Source of the DNA: Dethiosulfatarculus sandiegensis
GTDB taxonomy: Bacteria; Desulfobacterota; Desulfarculia; Desulfarculales; Desulfarculaceae
Assembly (NCBI RefSeq): GCF_000931935.2
Contig: NZ_AZAC01000011.1
Span: 62,001 to 126,000, forward strand
Length of the DNA: 64,000 nt
Direction: 5' to 3'
Each line of letters begins with the position of its first letter. Positions within the stretch are counted from its first letter, which is position 1. Shown here one piece after another: positions 1-9,054 of the stretch. A program made the translations under genes and the position numbers. The notes below the pieces were generated by a model. The model did no database searches. It saw nothing but the letters and a program-made list of their open reading frames with translations, and was not told where the DNA came from.

Positions 1-1
1 C

Positions 2-196
2 CTTTTGGCCACCTGCGGCGGACCGGCGGAAAACGCAGACCAGTTGATAAGTGTATTCTCCCTGGCGGGAGATTACTTTCAGCAAGAACCTCTGCTGCGC
101 CTGGTTATTGAACACACCTATCAGCCGGATAAACCGGATTTCAACGATCAGGTTAGGACCCGTTATTTTGCCAGGCTACTGGCAAGCAAATCTTAA
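2..196 (+). CDS. 3' end of an unidentified gene (truncated by window edge)
   Basis: The frame is open from the first bases of the window to a TAA at 194-196, giving about 64 residues. The segment is acidic and helical-looking (for example FSLAGDYFQQEPLLRLVIEH) and ends in a basic tail. It resembles the last helices of a TetR-type ligand-binding domain, but nothing in it is diagnostic and the DNA-binding part lies outside the window. Treat the family as unknown. Confidence 0.5.
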   Translation, partial: LLATCGGPAENADQLISVFSLAGDYFQQEPLLRLVIEHTYQPDKPDFNDQVRTRYFARLLASKS

Positions 197-250
197 TTAA
201 AACAAACGATTACTAATTATTCCATTAAAAGGGAAGGCCGGTAAAATATC

Positions 251-272
251 TGTTGCTCCCATGGGAGCAACA
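251..272. promoter_or_regulatory. Perfect 22-bp palindrome, probable operator
   Basis: TGTTGCTCCC at 251-260 continues through ATGGGAGCAACA at 261-272 and equals its own reverse complement over all 22 bases. A -10-like TAAAAT lies at 242-247, only a few bases upstream, so a dimeric protein bound here would block transcription. It lies about 170 bp before the likely start of the TrmB-like regulator gene, so autoregulation is the simplest inference. No second copy was seen elsewhere in the window. Confidence 0.55.
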
Positions 273-443
273 TGCTATTGTGGGCCATGGAGAAAAGCGC
301 ACTTCCTTTTGTCCAGGCCAAAGAGTCATAAACTTGGCAGGGTCCCCGCCAGAGCCCGATCAAGAGACCCAGGTCCAGACCGCGCATTTACCACAACTGT
401 TCTCCATGTGAGCCCAAAACACAAAAACAAAAAAGATCGGGCC

Positions 444-1232
444 ATGATTGTCAATGAACGCCTGCGAGAGCTGGGTTTTTCCAAATACGAGATATCCTGT
501 TACCTTGCCCTGGTGAACCATCACCCGGCCAACGGCTCCCAAATCAGCCGACTCTCAGGCGTCAGCCGTTCACGCATCTACGACATTCTGCGCAAAATGC
601 TGCATAAAGGCCTGGTAAACGAAATCGGGGAAGGACTGTATCTCCCCCTGCCCCCCGAAGAGCTGATCAAGCGCCTAAAGAGCCAGTTCGACTCCAACCT
701 GGCTCTCTTAAAGGAAGAGGTGGACCGCACCTCCTGGCGCTCCGACCATGAACACATCTGGACCTTGCGCGGTTTGAACGAAACCATGGGCAAGGCCCAG
801 GAGATGACCGCCTCGGCGGAAAAAGAAATCTACATACGCTGTTTTCCCATGGAAGGCAGGCTCATAGATTCAAAGCTCCACCAGGCGGTTAAAAGGGGTG
901 TCTTGGTGAAATACATCTCCATGGGGCCCCCCTTGAGCCCTTTTGAGATCCAGGTTGTTCACCCGGGCTGGGAGCATCTGGAGCGCCGCCTGGACGGCCG
1001 CTGTTTTGACCTGATAACAGATCGCAAAGAGGTTTTGGTCGGCAAATTCCAGGCAGGCAAGGAAGACCAGGCCCCCTTTAAATGGACCAGAAGCCACTGG
1101 TTCGTCACCTCCAGCAGAGACAGTCTGCGCCATGATTTTTTTCATTTTTTTCTGAACAAAATCCACGAGGAGAAAAAAATCCTGACCCTTAAGGAGCAGG
1201 AGATATACCAGCTGATCAAAGAGGATTACTGA
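444..1232 (+). CDS. TrmB-family transcriptional regulator
   Basis: A 262-residue protein with an N-terminal winged helix-turn-helix (residues about 1-70: LGFSKYEISCYLALVNH, then SRLSGVSRSRIYDILRKML), typical of the TrmB/sugar-specific regulator family. A PLD-like effector domain follows, containing KEIYIRCFPMEGRLID. The frame is open upstream to 261, but the ATG at 444 begins exactly at the conserved start of the domain, while the upstream residues look non-coding. The gene is followed after 36 bp by a ThDP enzyme, an FAD oxidoreductase and a peptide importer on the same strand, so it probably controls that block. The effector is unknown. A perfect 22-bp palindrome lies upstream. Confidence 0.85.
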   Translation: MIVNERLRELGFSKYEISCYLALVNHHPANGSQISRLSGVSRSRIYDILRKMLHKGLVNEIGEGLYLPLPPEELIKRLKSQFDSNLALLKEEVDRTSWRSDHEHIWTLRGLNETMGKAQEMTASAEKEIYIRCFPMEGRLIDSKLHQAVKRGVLVKYISMGPPLSPFEIQVVHPGWEHLERRLDGRCFDLITDRKEVLVGKFQAGKEDQAPFKWTRSHWFVTSSRDSLRHDFFHFFLNKIHEEKKILTLKEQEIYQLIKEDY

Positions 1233-1268
1233 GCTCTTAAACACTTTTCTAAAAACAGGAGCAAGCCC

Positions 1269-2987
1269 ATGACCGGCGCCCAGGTTCTGGTTGATATGCT
1301 GATTAAATATGGTGTTAAATATATTTTCGGCGTACCGGGTGACACCTCGCTGGCCCTTTACGAGGCCCTTTACCAGGCAGGCGGAGATATCACCCATGTG
1401 CTCTGCCGGGACGAGCGTTCAGCCACTTTCATGGCCGACGCCTATGCCAGGTTGAGCCACAAGCCCGGCGTGGCAGAGTGCCCGAGTGGAGCCGGAGCCC
1501 TTTATTCCACCCCCGGTGTGGCCGAGGCCAATGCCTCTTCCATTCCGGTTATCCTTTTCACCTCGGGCATAAGCATGGCCGGAGAAGGCAAAGGCACCAT
1601 CACCGAGCTTGACCACCACACGCTTTTCGAGTCCATAACCAAATGGTCCAGCTTCCTCAAACTGGGATCCAAGCTGCCTGAAGAACTGCGCAGGGCCTTT
1701 CGCATAGCCACCACGGGCAGGCCCGGAGCGGTGCATCTGGTTTTGCCGATCGAAAACATGAAAAGTGATCTGAACCAGGCGGGCGATGACCTTTGGGTGG
1801 AGCCCGAATGCCGCCATTACCCCGCGTTTCGCACCCAACCCAGCAGCAAGGTGCTTAAAAAGGTGGTCAAAAACCTTTTGGAGTGCAGACGTCCGGTGCT
1901 GGTGACCGGCGGCGGGGCCAACCACTCCCAGGCCGGTGAGATAATTCTGAAGATGGCAGAGTGGCTGGAAGCCCCTGTGGTGACCACCATCAGCGGCCAG
2001 GGCGTTATGGACGACGGACACCGCCTTGCCCTGGGCGTGGTGGGAGACAACGGTTTTCATCCCCATGCCGTGGGAGCAGTGGAAAAGGCGGATCTTTTGT
2101 TTTATTTGGGCTGCAAAATGGGCTCGGTCTCCACCATGAAGTGGACCCTGCCCTCTCTGCGCCCGGATCTGAAAATCATCCAGCTCGACATGGACCCCAC
2201 CATACTGGGGAACAACTATCAGAACTCCATCAGCTTAAACGGAGATGTGCGCCAAACCCTCGAGGTGCTCTTTGAGATGCTCACCGCCCAGGCCAATCCC
2301 AGGGAGGCCAGGCCCTTTGTGGAGGAGCTGAACCAAAAACGCAGTGAATTCTGGGAAAAGGCCAAAGCGGAATTTACCGACGATTCCGTGCCGCTTAAGC
2401 CGCAAAGGGTGATACACGCCCTTAACCAAAGACTCCCCTCGCCTTCGGTGGTGATCTCGGACGCAGGCACGCCCACTCCCTACACCACCCGCTACCTGAG
2501 GCTCGGAGGAGGAGGTTCCAGGTTCCTGATTCCCAGGGGCTATGGGGGATTGGGCTATGCCATACCCGCGGTGGCGGGAGCCCATTTCGCCTGCCCCCGG
2601 GCAAGGGTGGTGGGCCTTTTCGGAGACGGAAGCCTGGGGATGAGCGCTGGAGAGCTGGAGACCTTGAAAAGGCTCAACATCCCGGCGGTGCTCATACACT
2701 TCAACAACTCCTGCTTTGGCTGGATAAAGGCCCTGCAGGCCATTCACTGCCGGGGCAATTTCCAGTCGGTTGATTTTTCTTCAGGCGACATGAGCAAAGT
2801 GGCCCAGGGGTTCGGCCTGGCAGCCTGCCACGTAAAGACAGCGGCTGAACTGGACCAGGCCCTGGACCAGGCCTTTGCCGCCAAGGAACCGTTTTTTGTA
2901 GATGTTCTGACAGAGACCGAAACCAAACAAACACCACCGGTGTTTTCCTGGCTCAAGGCGACCGGAAAGGACCCCGCCTGCGGCTAA
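1269..2987 (+). CDS. Thiamine diphosphate-dependent enzyme, acetolactate synthase-like
   Basis: A 572-residue three-domain ThDP enzyme. The N-terminal PYR domain carries the conserved glutamate that activates the cofactor (E49 in CRDERSATFMADAYARL). A central Rossmann-like domain follows (VLVTGGGANHS near 210-220). The C-terminal PP domain has the Mg-ThDP motif GDG at 452-454 and NN at 479-480, with the canonical 24-residue spacing. The family covers acetolactate synthase, glyoxylate carboligase, oxalyl-CoA decarboxylase and benzoylformate-type decarboxylases. The reaction cannot be assigned from sequence. No acetolactate synthase small subunit lies nearby, which argues against a biosynthetic role. 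An AGGAG precedes the ATG. Its place between a TrmB regulator and an FAD oxidoreductase suggests catabolism of an imported substrate. Confidence 0.85.
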   Translation: MTGAQVLVDMLIKYGVKYIFGVPGDTSLALYEALYQAGGDITHVLCRDERSATFMADAYARLSHKPGVAECPSGAGALYSTPGVAEANASSIPVILFTSGISMAGEGKGTITELDHHTLFESITKWSSFLKLGSKLPEELRRAFRIATTGRPGAVHLVLPIENMKSDLNQAGDDLWVEPECRHYPAFRTQPSSKVLKKVVKNLLECRRPVLVTGGGANHSQAGEIILKMAEWLEAPVVTTISGQGVMDDGHRLALGVVGDNGFHPHAVGAVEKADLLFYLGCKMGSVSTMKWTLPSLRPDLKIIQLDMDPTILGNNYQNSISLNGDVRQTLEVLFEMLTAQANPREARPFVEELNQKRSEFWEKAKAEFTDDSVPLKPQRVIHALNQRLPSPSVVISDAGTPTPYTTRYLRLGGGGSRFLIPRGYGGLGYAIPAVAGAHFACPRARVVGLFGDGSLGMSAGELETLKRLNIPAVLIHFNNSCFGWIKALQAIHCRGNFQSVDFSSGDMSKVAQGFGLAACHVKTAAELDQALDQAFAAKEPFFVDVLTETETKQTPPVFSWLKATGKDPACG

Positions 2988-3066
2988 GGCCGGCGGGGTG
3001 TCCTTAAACCGCCTTCAGGGCTGAACCGCAATCAGGAACAGGGATTTCCAAAAGGAGATATCAATC

Positions 3067-4350
3067 ATGCAAGTAATCATCGTGGGGGGAGGTTGGGCCG
3101 GATGCGCAGCCGCTTTACAGGCTGCCAAAATGGGCGCTCACGCAACTCTGCTGGAAAGAACCGACATGCTCTTGGGCACTGGTCTGGTTGGCGGCATAAT
3201 GCGCAATAACGGCCGCTTCACCGCCACGGAAGAACTCATCGCCATGGGCGGCGGAGAAATCTTTCAAACCATAGATACAAACTATCTGCATAAAAACATC
3301 CAATTTCCGGGTCACGACCATGCCTCGCTCTACAATGTGGCGACCATGGAGCCCATCATCAAAAAGCTCCTTTTAAAGGCGGGGGTGGAGATCCTTTGCC
3401 AAACCAGGGTCACCGATGCCGAAATGGAAGACAAGGCCATAAGGGCGGTTTTGGCCAAAAACAGGGAAACCGGCGAAACCGTGAAGCTTGAAGGCGATGC
3501 CTTCATAGACACCACCGGCACCGCAGGTCCCATGGCCAACTGCACAAAATACGGCAAGGGCTGTGCCATGTGCGTGCTGCGCTGCCACAGCTTTGGCGGC
3601 AGGGTGAGCCTGGCGGCCAAAGCCGGTGTACAGGAGATGATCTGTAAAAGGGGTGATCAGACAGGCGCGTTCAGCGGATCCTGCAAGCTTTTTAAAGAAT
3701 CTTTAGCTCCGGAGATCCTGGAGACCTTGAACACAAACGGTGTTGTGGTCGTGCCCCTGCCCAAGGACAAGGCCCTTACCGGCAAGCTGGCCATAAAGGC
3801 CTGTCAGCAATACGCCCTGCCCGAATTCGCAAACAGCATCATCTTGTTGGACACCGGCCATGCCAAGCTGATGACTTCCTTTTTCCCCCTGGATATGCTG
3901 AGGCAGGTGCCCGGCTTTGAAACCGCCCGTTTTGAAGACCCCTACTCCGGCGGCATTGGCAACTCGGTGCGCTATATGGGCATGAGCCCCAGGGACGACT
4001 CCCTCAAAGTCAAGGGGGTCTTGAACCTGTTCTGCGGCGGTGAAAAGGCGGGCCTTCTGGTTGGCCATACGGAAGCCATCTGCACAGGCGTTCTGGCCGG
4101 TCACAACGCAGTGAAATACGCCCAGGGCAAGGATCTTCTGATTCTGCCGGAGGCCACGGCCATTGGCGACGCTGTAAGGCATGTGCGCAAGAGTATGCAG
4201 ACGGAAAAGGGCATGAGCCTTAAGTACACCTTTAGCGGCTCGGTATTTTTTGAGCGCATGAAAGAAAAGGGGCTTTACTCCAAAGACCCACAGACCATTG
4301 CAAAAAGAGTAAATGAAGCTGGTGTGTCCGGTGTGTTTAATCAGAAATAA
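3067..4350 (+). CDS. FAD-dependent oxidoreductase with a four-cysteine cluster
   Basis: A 427-residue flavoprotein that opens directly with the dinucleotide-binding motif VGGGWAGCAAA (GxGxxG at residues 7-12) followed by LLER at 28-31, as in the FAD_oxidored (PF12831-like) family. A second FAD-associated segment, DAFIDTTGTAGP, lies near 144-155. Next comes an unusual cluster C159-x6-C166-x2-C169-x3-C173 (CTKYGKGCAMCVLRC), which could bind an Fe-S centre or metal. AAGGAG lies about 10 bp before the ATG. There is no signal peptide, so it is cytoplasmic. It sits between the ThDP enzyme and a peptide-type ABC importer on the same strand. The substrate is unknown. Confidence 0.8.
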   Translation: MQVIIVGGGWAGCAAALQAAKMGAHATLLERTDMLLGTGLVGGIMRNNGRFTATEELIAMGGGEIFQTIDTNYLHKNIQFPGHDHASLYNVATMEPIIKKLLLKAGVEILCQTRVTDAEMEDKAIRAVLAKNRETGETVKLEGDAFIDTTGTAGPMANCTKYGKGCAMCVLRCHSFGGRVSLAAKAGVQEMICKRGDQTGAFSGSCKLFKESLAPEILETLNTNGVVVVPLPKDKALTGKLAIKACQQYALPEFANSIILLDTGHAKLMTSFFPLDMLRQVPGFETARFEDPYSGGIGNSVRYMGMSPRDDSLKVKGVLNLFCGGEKAGLLVGHTEAICTGVLAGHNAVKYAQGKDLLILPEATAIGDAVRHVRKSMQTEKGMSLKYTFSGSVFFERMKEKGLYSKDPQTIAKRVNEAGVSGVFNQK

Positions 4351-4360
4351 TCATTGCAAA

Positions 4361-4405
4361 ACCTGTTTATTTTGTGGATAAGGTAAAGATTCGAACTAAA
4401 CAGGT
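4361..4405. repeat. Inverted repeat between oxidoreductase and ABC importer
   Basis: ACCTGTTTA at 4361-4369 and TAAACAGGT at 4397-4405 are exact inverse complements separated by 27 bases. There is no T-tract, so a terminator is unlikely. It may be a split operator in the 265-bp gap before the ABC transporter genes. Confidence 0.35.
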
Positions 4406-4615
4406 CTCGATTTTGGTTACTCTTAAGCAGGACCTTAGGACGAATCCAAACCAAATCCCGCAAATAATAAAACCCGACCGGGGCAATCCGGCTTCGGGGG
4501 GAGAGGGGGTTTGGTCAATCTGAATTGAACAGGGCCAAAGGGGGAGGCCCGGTTCGATTCCCTCCAGGAGCTTTCATAACTTTCTTGGCGGAAAGACCAT
4601 TTAAGGAGGAGAGGC

Positions 4616-6097
4616 ATGAAGAAATTCGGGCTGCTGTTTTTGGTTCTTTTAACCACCTTGGCCCTGGGCGCAGGCCTGGTCCAGGCCAAGGATGCGGAAG
4701 TTTCCATTGCCCTGGGTTCGGAACCCACCACCTTGGACCCCCAATTAAGGGAAGACGGCGGTGAACGGGCGGTGAACGACAACATCTACGAAACCCTTTT
4801 GACCCGCACGCCCAAAGGCGAGCTTATCCCGAGCCTGAGCCAGGGAATGCCCACCTTGGAAAACCCCACCACCTGGCAGGTCAAGCTACGGCCGGGCGTT
4901 AAATTCCACAACGGGGAGGACTGCAACGCAGACGCGGTTGTCTACAGCGTAAAACGCGTCATAGACCCCAAATTCAACTCGGAGCAGATCTCTTTCTTTT
5001 CCACCATCACCGGCGCTTCCAAGGTGGACGACCTCACGGTGAATATCACCACCAAGGGTCCGGACCCCATTCTGCCCTCGCGCCTGTACTGGCTAAAGAT
5101 AGTGCCCCCCAAGCACTCCAAGGACCCCAAGTTCGCGGAAAAGCCCATAGGCACAGGCCCTTATAAGTTAAAGGTCTGGAACCGGGGCCAAAACATCATA
5201 CTCGTCAAAAACGACGCCTACTGGGGCCAAAAACCGGCGATCGCCACAGTCAACTACCGCTTTATAGAAGAGCCGGGAACCCGTCTGGCCGGTCTCATGG
5301 CCGGTGAGTTTGATCTGATCACCAACCTTCTGCCCGAATTCACCAAACAGGTTCCACAGAGCATTCACATCCTGGGTTTGGAACACCCCATCATCATCCT
5401 GAACGCGGACAAAGGCGTTACCAAGGATGTGCGGGTGCGCAAGGCCCTGAACTATGCGGTGGACAAAAAAGCGCTGGCCGAAGGGCTTTTTGAGGGATTT
5501 GCCCAGGTGGCCGAGGGCCAGCTTTTGAGCCCCTCCTTTTTCGGGTTTAACGAAAATGTAAAGGCCTATCCCTTTGACCCGGAAAAAGCCAAAAAGCTCC
5601 TTAAAGAAGCCGGAGCCGAAGGAGCCACAGTGGAGATTATCGGCACTTCCGGCCGCTGGCTCAAGGACCGGGAGCTGGTGGAGGCGGTGGCGGCCTACTG
5701 GAAAAAGGTCGGCATAAACGCCAAGGTGCGCATCTTTGAGTTCAATGAATACCTAAATCGCCTGTTCGACAGAAAGACCAGGGCCGACGCCATCTTCGTG
5801 GTCAGCAGTAACGAACTTCTGGACGCGGACAAGAGCTTCAGCGCCTATTACAAATCAGGCGGCATCGGCTCCTCCAACACAGATAAAACATTGGCCGATC
5901 TGATTGAAAAGGCCCGCACGGAAACCGACGTGAAAAAGCGGACAGATCTCTATCATCAGGCGGTGAAAAGGGCCTATGACAATGCCTATTTTGTCTGGCT
6001 CTTAAATATTGAAGACATCTACGGACTGAGCAAAAGGCTCATCTGGCCCGGCCGGGTAGACGCCCAGCTTCTGGTCAAGGAAATGAAAGTCAAATAA
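4616..6097 (+). CDS. ABC transporter solute-binding protein, oligopeptide type (SBP_bac_5)
   Basis: A 493-residue exported binding protein. It has a signal peptide at residues 1 to about 24 (KKFG, a hydrophobic core, then LVQA before KDAEV). The mature protein has the family 5 signature LRPGVKFHNGED and the nearby YSVKR, and later VRVRKALNYAVDKKAL. Members bind di- and oligopeptides, nickel, opines or oligosaccharides in the periplasm. AAGGAGGAG lies close upstream of the ATG. Two permease and two ATPase genes follow with almost no gaps, giving a complete importer. The substrate is not deducible, but the upstream flavoprotein and ThDP enzyme suggest a small organic compound rather than bulk peptides. 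Confidence 0.92.
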   Translation: MKKFGLLFLVLLTTLALGAGLVQAKDAEVSIALGSEPTTLDPQLREDGGERAVNDNIYETLLTRTPKGELIPSLSQGMPTLENPTTWQVKLRPGVKFHNGEDCNADAVVYSVKRVIDPKFNSEQISFFSTITGASKVDDLTVNITTKGPDPILPSRLYWLKIVPPKHSKDPKFAEKPIGTGPYKLKVWNRGQNIILVKNDAYWGQKPAIATVNYRFIEEPGTRLAGLMAGEFDLITNLLPEFTKQVPQSIHILGLEHPIIILNADKGVTKDVRVRKALNYAVDKKALAEGLFEGFAQVAEGQLLSPSFFGFNENVKAYPFDPEKAKKLLKEAGAEGATVEIIGTSGRWLKDRELVEAVAAYWKKVGINAKVRIFEFNEYLNRLFDRKTRADAIFVVSSNELLDADKSFSAYYKSGGIGSSNTDKTLADLIEKARTETDVKKRTDLYHQAVKRAYDNAYFVWLLNIEDIYGLSKRLIWPGRVDAQLLVKEMKVK

Positions 6098-6114
6098 TAA
6101 GGGATCTCAATTAA

Positions 6115-7035
6115 ATGGGCCGGTACATTCTAAGACGCATTATTCAAGGTTTGATCGTCATCATCGGGGTGACAGTGGTGGTTTTCGTAGTCACCCGCAT
6201 GGTGGGAGACCCGGTAAAGGTGATGCTGCCCCTGGAATCAACTCTGGAGCAGCGGGCCGCCTTTGAAAAACAACTGGGACTGGACCGGCCCATTTACATC
6301 CAATTCGCGGATTTTCTGGAAGACATATCCAGGCTGGATTTTGGCGACTCCCTTTGGCAGCACCGTCCGGCCATGGATATTGTCTTTGAAAAACTGCCTT
6401 TCACCTTTCAGCTGACCGCAGTGGGCATAGGCCTGGCCTTTGTTATCGCCGTGCCCCTGGGCATCATAGCGGCCCTAAGGCCGGGCGGTATTGTGGACCG
6501 GCTCACGGTTTTCCTGAGCCTTTTGGGCTTGAGCGTTCCTCAATTCTGGCTGGGTCTTCTTTTTATCGTGATATTTGCGGTGCAGATGCACTGGCTGCCA
6601 ACCTCGGGCGCGGGTTCGCCAAGCCACATCATAATGCCCGCCCTGACCATGGCCCTGCCCGCCCTGGCCCGCATTGTGATGATAGTGCGTTCTTCCATGA
6701 TAGACGAGTTGAACGCCCAATATGTAAAAACCAGCTTTGCCAAGGGCCTTCCCTTTATCCGGGTGGTGGGCGTGCACGCCTTGAGAAACGCCAGTCTGCC
6801 GGTGATGACCCTGGCGGGTTGGGAGACTATCCGCGCCCTGGCCGGGTACTCGGTGGTGGTGGAGACGGTCTTTGCCTGGCCGGGGATAGGCATGACCGCC
6901 ATTCAGGCCATAGAAAGGGAAGACCTGATTCTGGTGCAGGCCATAGTCTTTTCCGTGGCCATCATGGTGGTTTTGATAAATATCGCCATGGACTTTATCT
7001 ATAAACTCTTAGACCCCAGGCTGAAACTGGCTTAA
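6115..7035 (+). CDS. ABC transporter permease, DppB/OppB type
   Basis: A 306-residue inner-membrane permease with about six hydrophobic segments. The first is GLIVIIGVTVVVFVVTRMVGD, with the typical DppB N-terminus and a large periplasmic loop after it. The cytoplasmic EAA-like coupling loop is near YVKTSFAKGLPFIRVVGVHA, and the C-terminus has FAWPGIGMTAIQAIEREDLI, characteristic of the DppB/OppB/GsiC group. The gene begins 17 bp after the binding protein gene and is followed after 3 bp by the second permease. It forms the translocation pore with the DppC-type partner. Confidence 0.93.
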   Translation: MGRYILRRIIQGLIVIIGVTVVVFVVTRMVGDPVKVMLPLESTLEQRAAFEKQLGLDRPIYIQFADFLEDISRLDFGDSLWQHRPAMDIVFEKLPFTFQLTAVGIGLAFVIAVPLGIIAALRPGGIVDRLTVFLSLLGLSVPQFWLGLLFIVIFAVQMHWLPTSGAGSPSHIIMPALTMALPALARIVMIVRSSMIDELNAQYVKTSFAKGLPFIRVVGVHALRNASLPVMTLAGWETIRALAGYSVVVETVFAWPGIGMTAIQAIEREDLILVQAIVFSVAIMVVLINIAMDFIYKLLDPRLKLA

Positions 7036-7038
7036 CAA

Positions 7039-8028
7039 ATGGATCAGGCAAGCAATCTGAAAAAAGCCCTGGCTCAGTCCAGGCCACAATGGCAAATGAA
7101 GCTCAAGGAGCTGGGCCAGGAACTTTGGCGAGACAAGGCAGGCTTTTTCGGCGTGGTCTTGATAGTGGCCCTGGTTCTCATGGCCGTACTTGCTCCCTTT
7201 ATCTCACCCCACGACCCAACGGAACAGGACTTGAGCGCCCGGCTGGCCCCGCCTTTCTGGTATGAAAAGGGCAGCCTGACCCACATATTCGGCACCGACC
7301 ACCTGGGGCGCGACGTGCTGGCCCGGGCCATATACGGCTCCAGGGTGTCGCTTTTGGTGGGGGCCCTGGTGGTGCTTATCGCCGGGGGATTCGGGGTGGT
7401 CATGGGGCTCATCGCAGGTTACCTGGGAGGCCGGGTTGACAGCTTTGTCATGCGCTGGATCGACACCCAGGTGGCCTTTCCCGGGCTTTTGCTGGCACTT
7501 ATCATCCTGGCGGTGATCGGGCCTTCCATAACCACTGTGGTTCTGGTGCTCTCCCTAAACGGCTGGATGGTATATGGGCGCATGACCCGAAGCGCTGTTT
7601 TGAGCGTGCGTCAGACCCCCTATGTGGAGGCCGCCGAGATTGTGGGCTGCAAGTGGCCCAGGATCATCTTCCGCCACATACTGCCGAACCTGACTTCTCC
7701 GCTTTTGACCCTGTCCATTCTTGAATTCGCCCGCATTGTGCTGGCCGAGGCGGCGCTCTCCTTTTTGGGGCTCGGCATTCAACCTCCGGCCACCTCCTGG
7801 GGGCTGGATGTGGCCACCGGCAAAAACTATATGTTCATGGCTTGGTGGCTGGTCACCATACCCGGCACGGCCATTGCCATAACCGTTCTGGCCATTAACC
7901 TGGTGGCAAGCTGGATGAGGCTCATATCGGATCCCCAGGAAAGGGAAAAACAGTTTGCCCGTTACATGGCGGTGCGCATGCGCAGGAATAAAAACCAAAA
8001 AACCGCCAAGGAGGTGACCGCTTCATGA
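7039..8028 (+). CDS. ABC transporter permease, DppC/OppC type
   Basis: A 329-residue permease with the N-terminal OppC motif region (FFGVVLIVALVLMAVLAPFI, then HDPTEQDL), the DppC hallmark FGTDHLGRDVLARAIYG, and the coupling segment YVEAAEIVGCKWPRIIFRHI. It has about six membrane spans and a basic C-terminal tail. The gene starts 3 bp after the DppB-type gene and its stop overlaps the start of the first ATPase gene by 4 bp, so translation is probably coupled. Confidence 0.93.
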   Translation: MDQASNLKKALAQSRPQWQMKLKELGQELWRDKAGFFGVVLIVALVLMAVLAPFISPHDPTEQDLSARLAPPFWYEKGSLTHIFGTDHLGRDVLARAIYGSRVSLLVGALVVLIAGGFGVVMGLIAGYLGGRVDSFVMRWIDTQVAFPGLLLALIILAVIGPSITTVVLVLSLNGWMVYGRMTRSAVLSVRQTPYVEAAEIVGCKWPRIIFRHILPNLTSPLLTLSILEFARIVLAEAALSFLGLGIQPPATSWGLDVATGKNYMFMAWWLVTIPGTAIAITVLAINLVASWMRLISDPQEREKQFARYMAVRMRRNKNQKTAKEVTAS

Positions 8029-9023
8029 CCGGCCGCGACCAAGCACCCCTTTTGGAGGTCAGGGACCTGGTGGTGCATTTCTATACCCGGGCCGGAGTGG
8101 TCCAGGGGGCCAGGGGGGTCTCCTTTAAGGTGATGCACGGCCAAACCCTGGGCATTGTGGGGGAATCCGGATCAGGCAAAAGCGTCTCGGTTCAGGCGGT
8201 AATGGGCCTGATAAACACCCCCGGACGCATTATCAGCGGGGATATCCGTTTCAAGGGACGCTCCATCATGGACGCGGCGGGGCGCGACTATGTGCGCCGG
8301 GTCCGGGGCAAGGAAATCTCCATGATATTCCAGGACCCCATGACTTCGCTGAACCCGGTTTTCACTGTGGGCACCCAGATCACCGAAGTGCTCAGGCACC
8401 ATCTGAAAATGAATAAAAAAGCAGCCCGCAAAAGGGCCATGGAACTTTTGGAGCTGGTGGATATAAACGCCCCGGGAAAAAGGCTCAAGCAATATCCCCA
8501 CGAACTTTCAGGCGGCATGCGCCAAAGGGTCATGATCGCAACCGCGCTGGCCTGTGAGCCTGAACTGATCATAGCCGATGAGCCCACCACCGCCCTGGAC
8601 GTAACGATCCAAGCCCAGATTCTGGAGCTTCTGGCGGACTTGCAGGAAAGGCTCAATGTTTCGGTGATCATGATCACCCACGATTTGGGCGTCATTGCCC
8701 AGCTGTGCCACCGCCTGGCCGTGATGTATGCAGGCCGCATTGTGGAAGAAGGCGATGCCGTAAAAGTCTTTGAAAACCCGGGCCATCCCTACACCATGGG
8801 GTTATTGGGCGCCACCCCCAGACTGGACAAGGTGGAAGACCGCATGGTCTGCATAAACGGAGCGCCGCCTAACCTCATAGCCCCGCCCAGGGGATGCGCC
8901 TTTTCTCCCCGCTGTCAGATGGCCAGGGAGGAGTGCTCCAATCCCCAGAGCCTGGCCTACATAACCAAGGACCGGCAGGTCTGTTGCTGGTGTGCCGCCA
9001 AAAGCAGGGAACGCGAAAACTGA
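8025..9023 (+). CDS. ABC transporter ATPase, DppD/OppD type
   Basis: A 332-residue cytoplasmic ATPase with Walker [10 protein letters not shown]-loop [12 protein letters not shown], signature [12 protein letters not shown], Walker [13 protein letters not shown] and an H-loop in MITHDLGV. The C-terminal oligopeptide-transporter extension is present, with its cysteine pattern ([14 protein letters not shown] and a later CCWC). In OppD/DppD relatives such cysteines bind an Fe-S cluster or metal. ATG overlaps the previous stop by 4 bp. Confidence 0.93.
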   Translation: MTGRDQAPLLEVRDLVVHFYTRAGVVQGARGVSFKVMHGQTLGIVGESGSGKSVSVQAVMGLINTPGRIISGDIRFKGRSIMDAAGRDYVRRVRGKEISMIFQDPMTSLNPVFTVGTQITEVLRHHLKMNKKAARKRAMELLELVDINAPGKRLKQYPHELSGGMRQRVMIATALACEPELIIADEPTTALDVTIQAQILELLADLQERLNVSVIMITHDLGVIAQLCHRLAVMYAGRIVEEGDAVKVFENPGHPYTMGLLGATPRLDKVEDRMVCINGAPPNLIAPPRGCAFSPRCQMAREECSNPQSLAYITKDRQVCCWCAAKSREREN

Positions 9024-9054
9024 AAAAAAAACCGGCCAGGCCGGGATAATCACC

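Noticed and set aside
870..1397. Minus-strand open frame across the TrmB gene end and ThDP gene start
   Set aside because: It is a shadow of two well-supported plus-strand genes with no recognisable domain.
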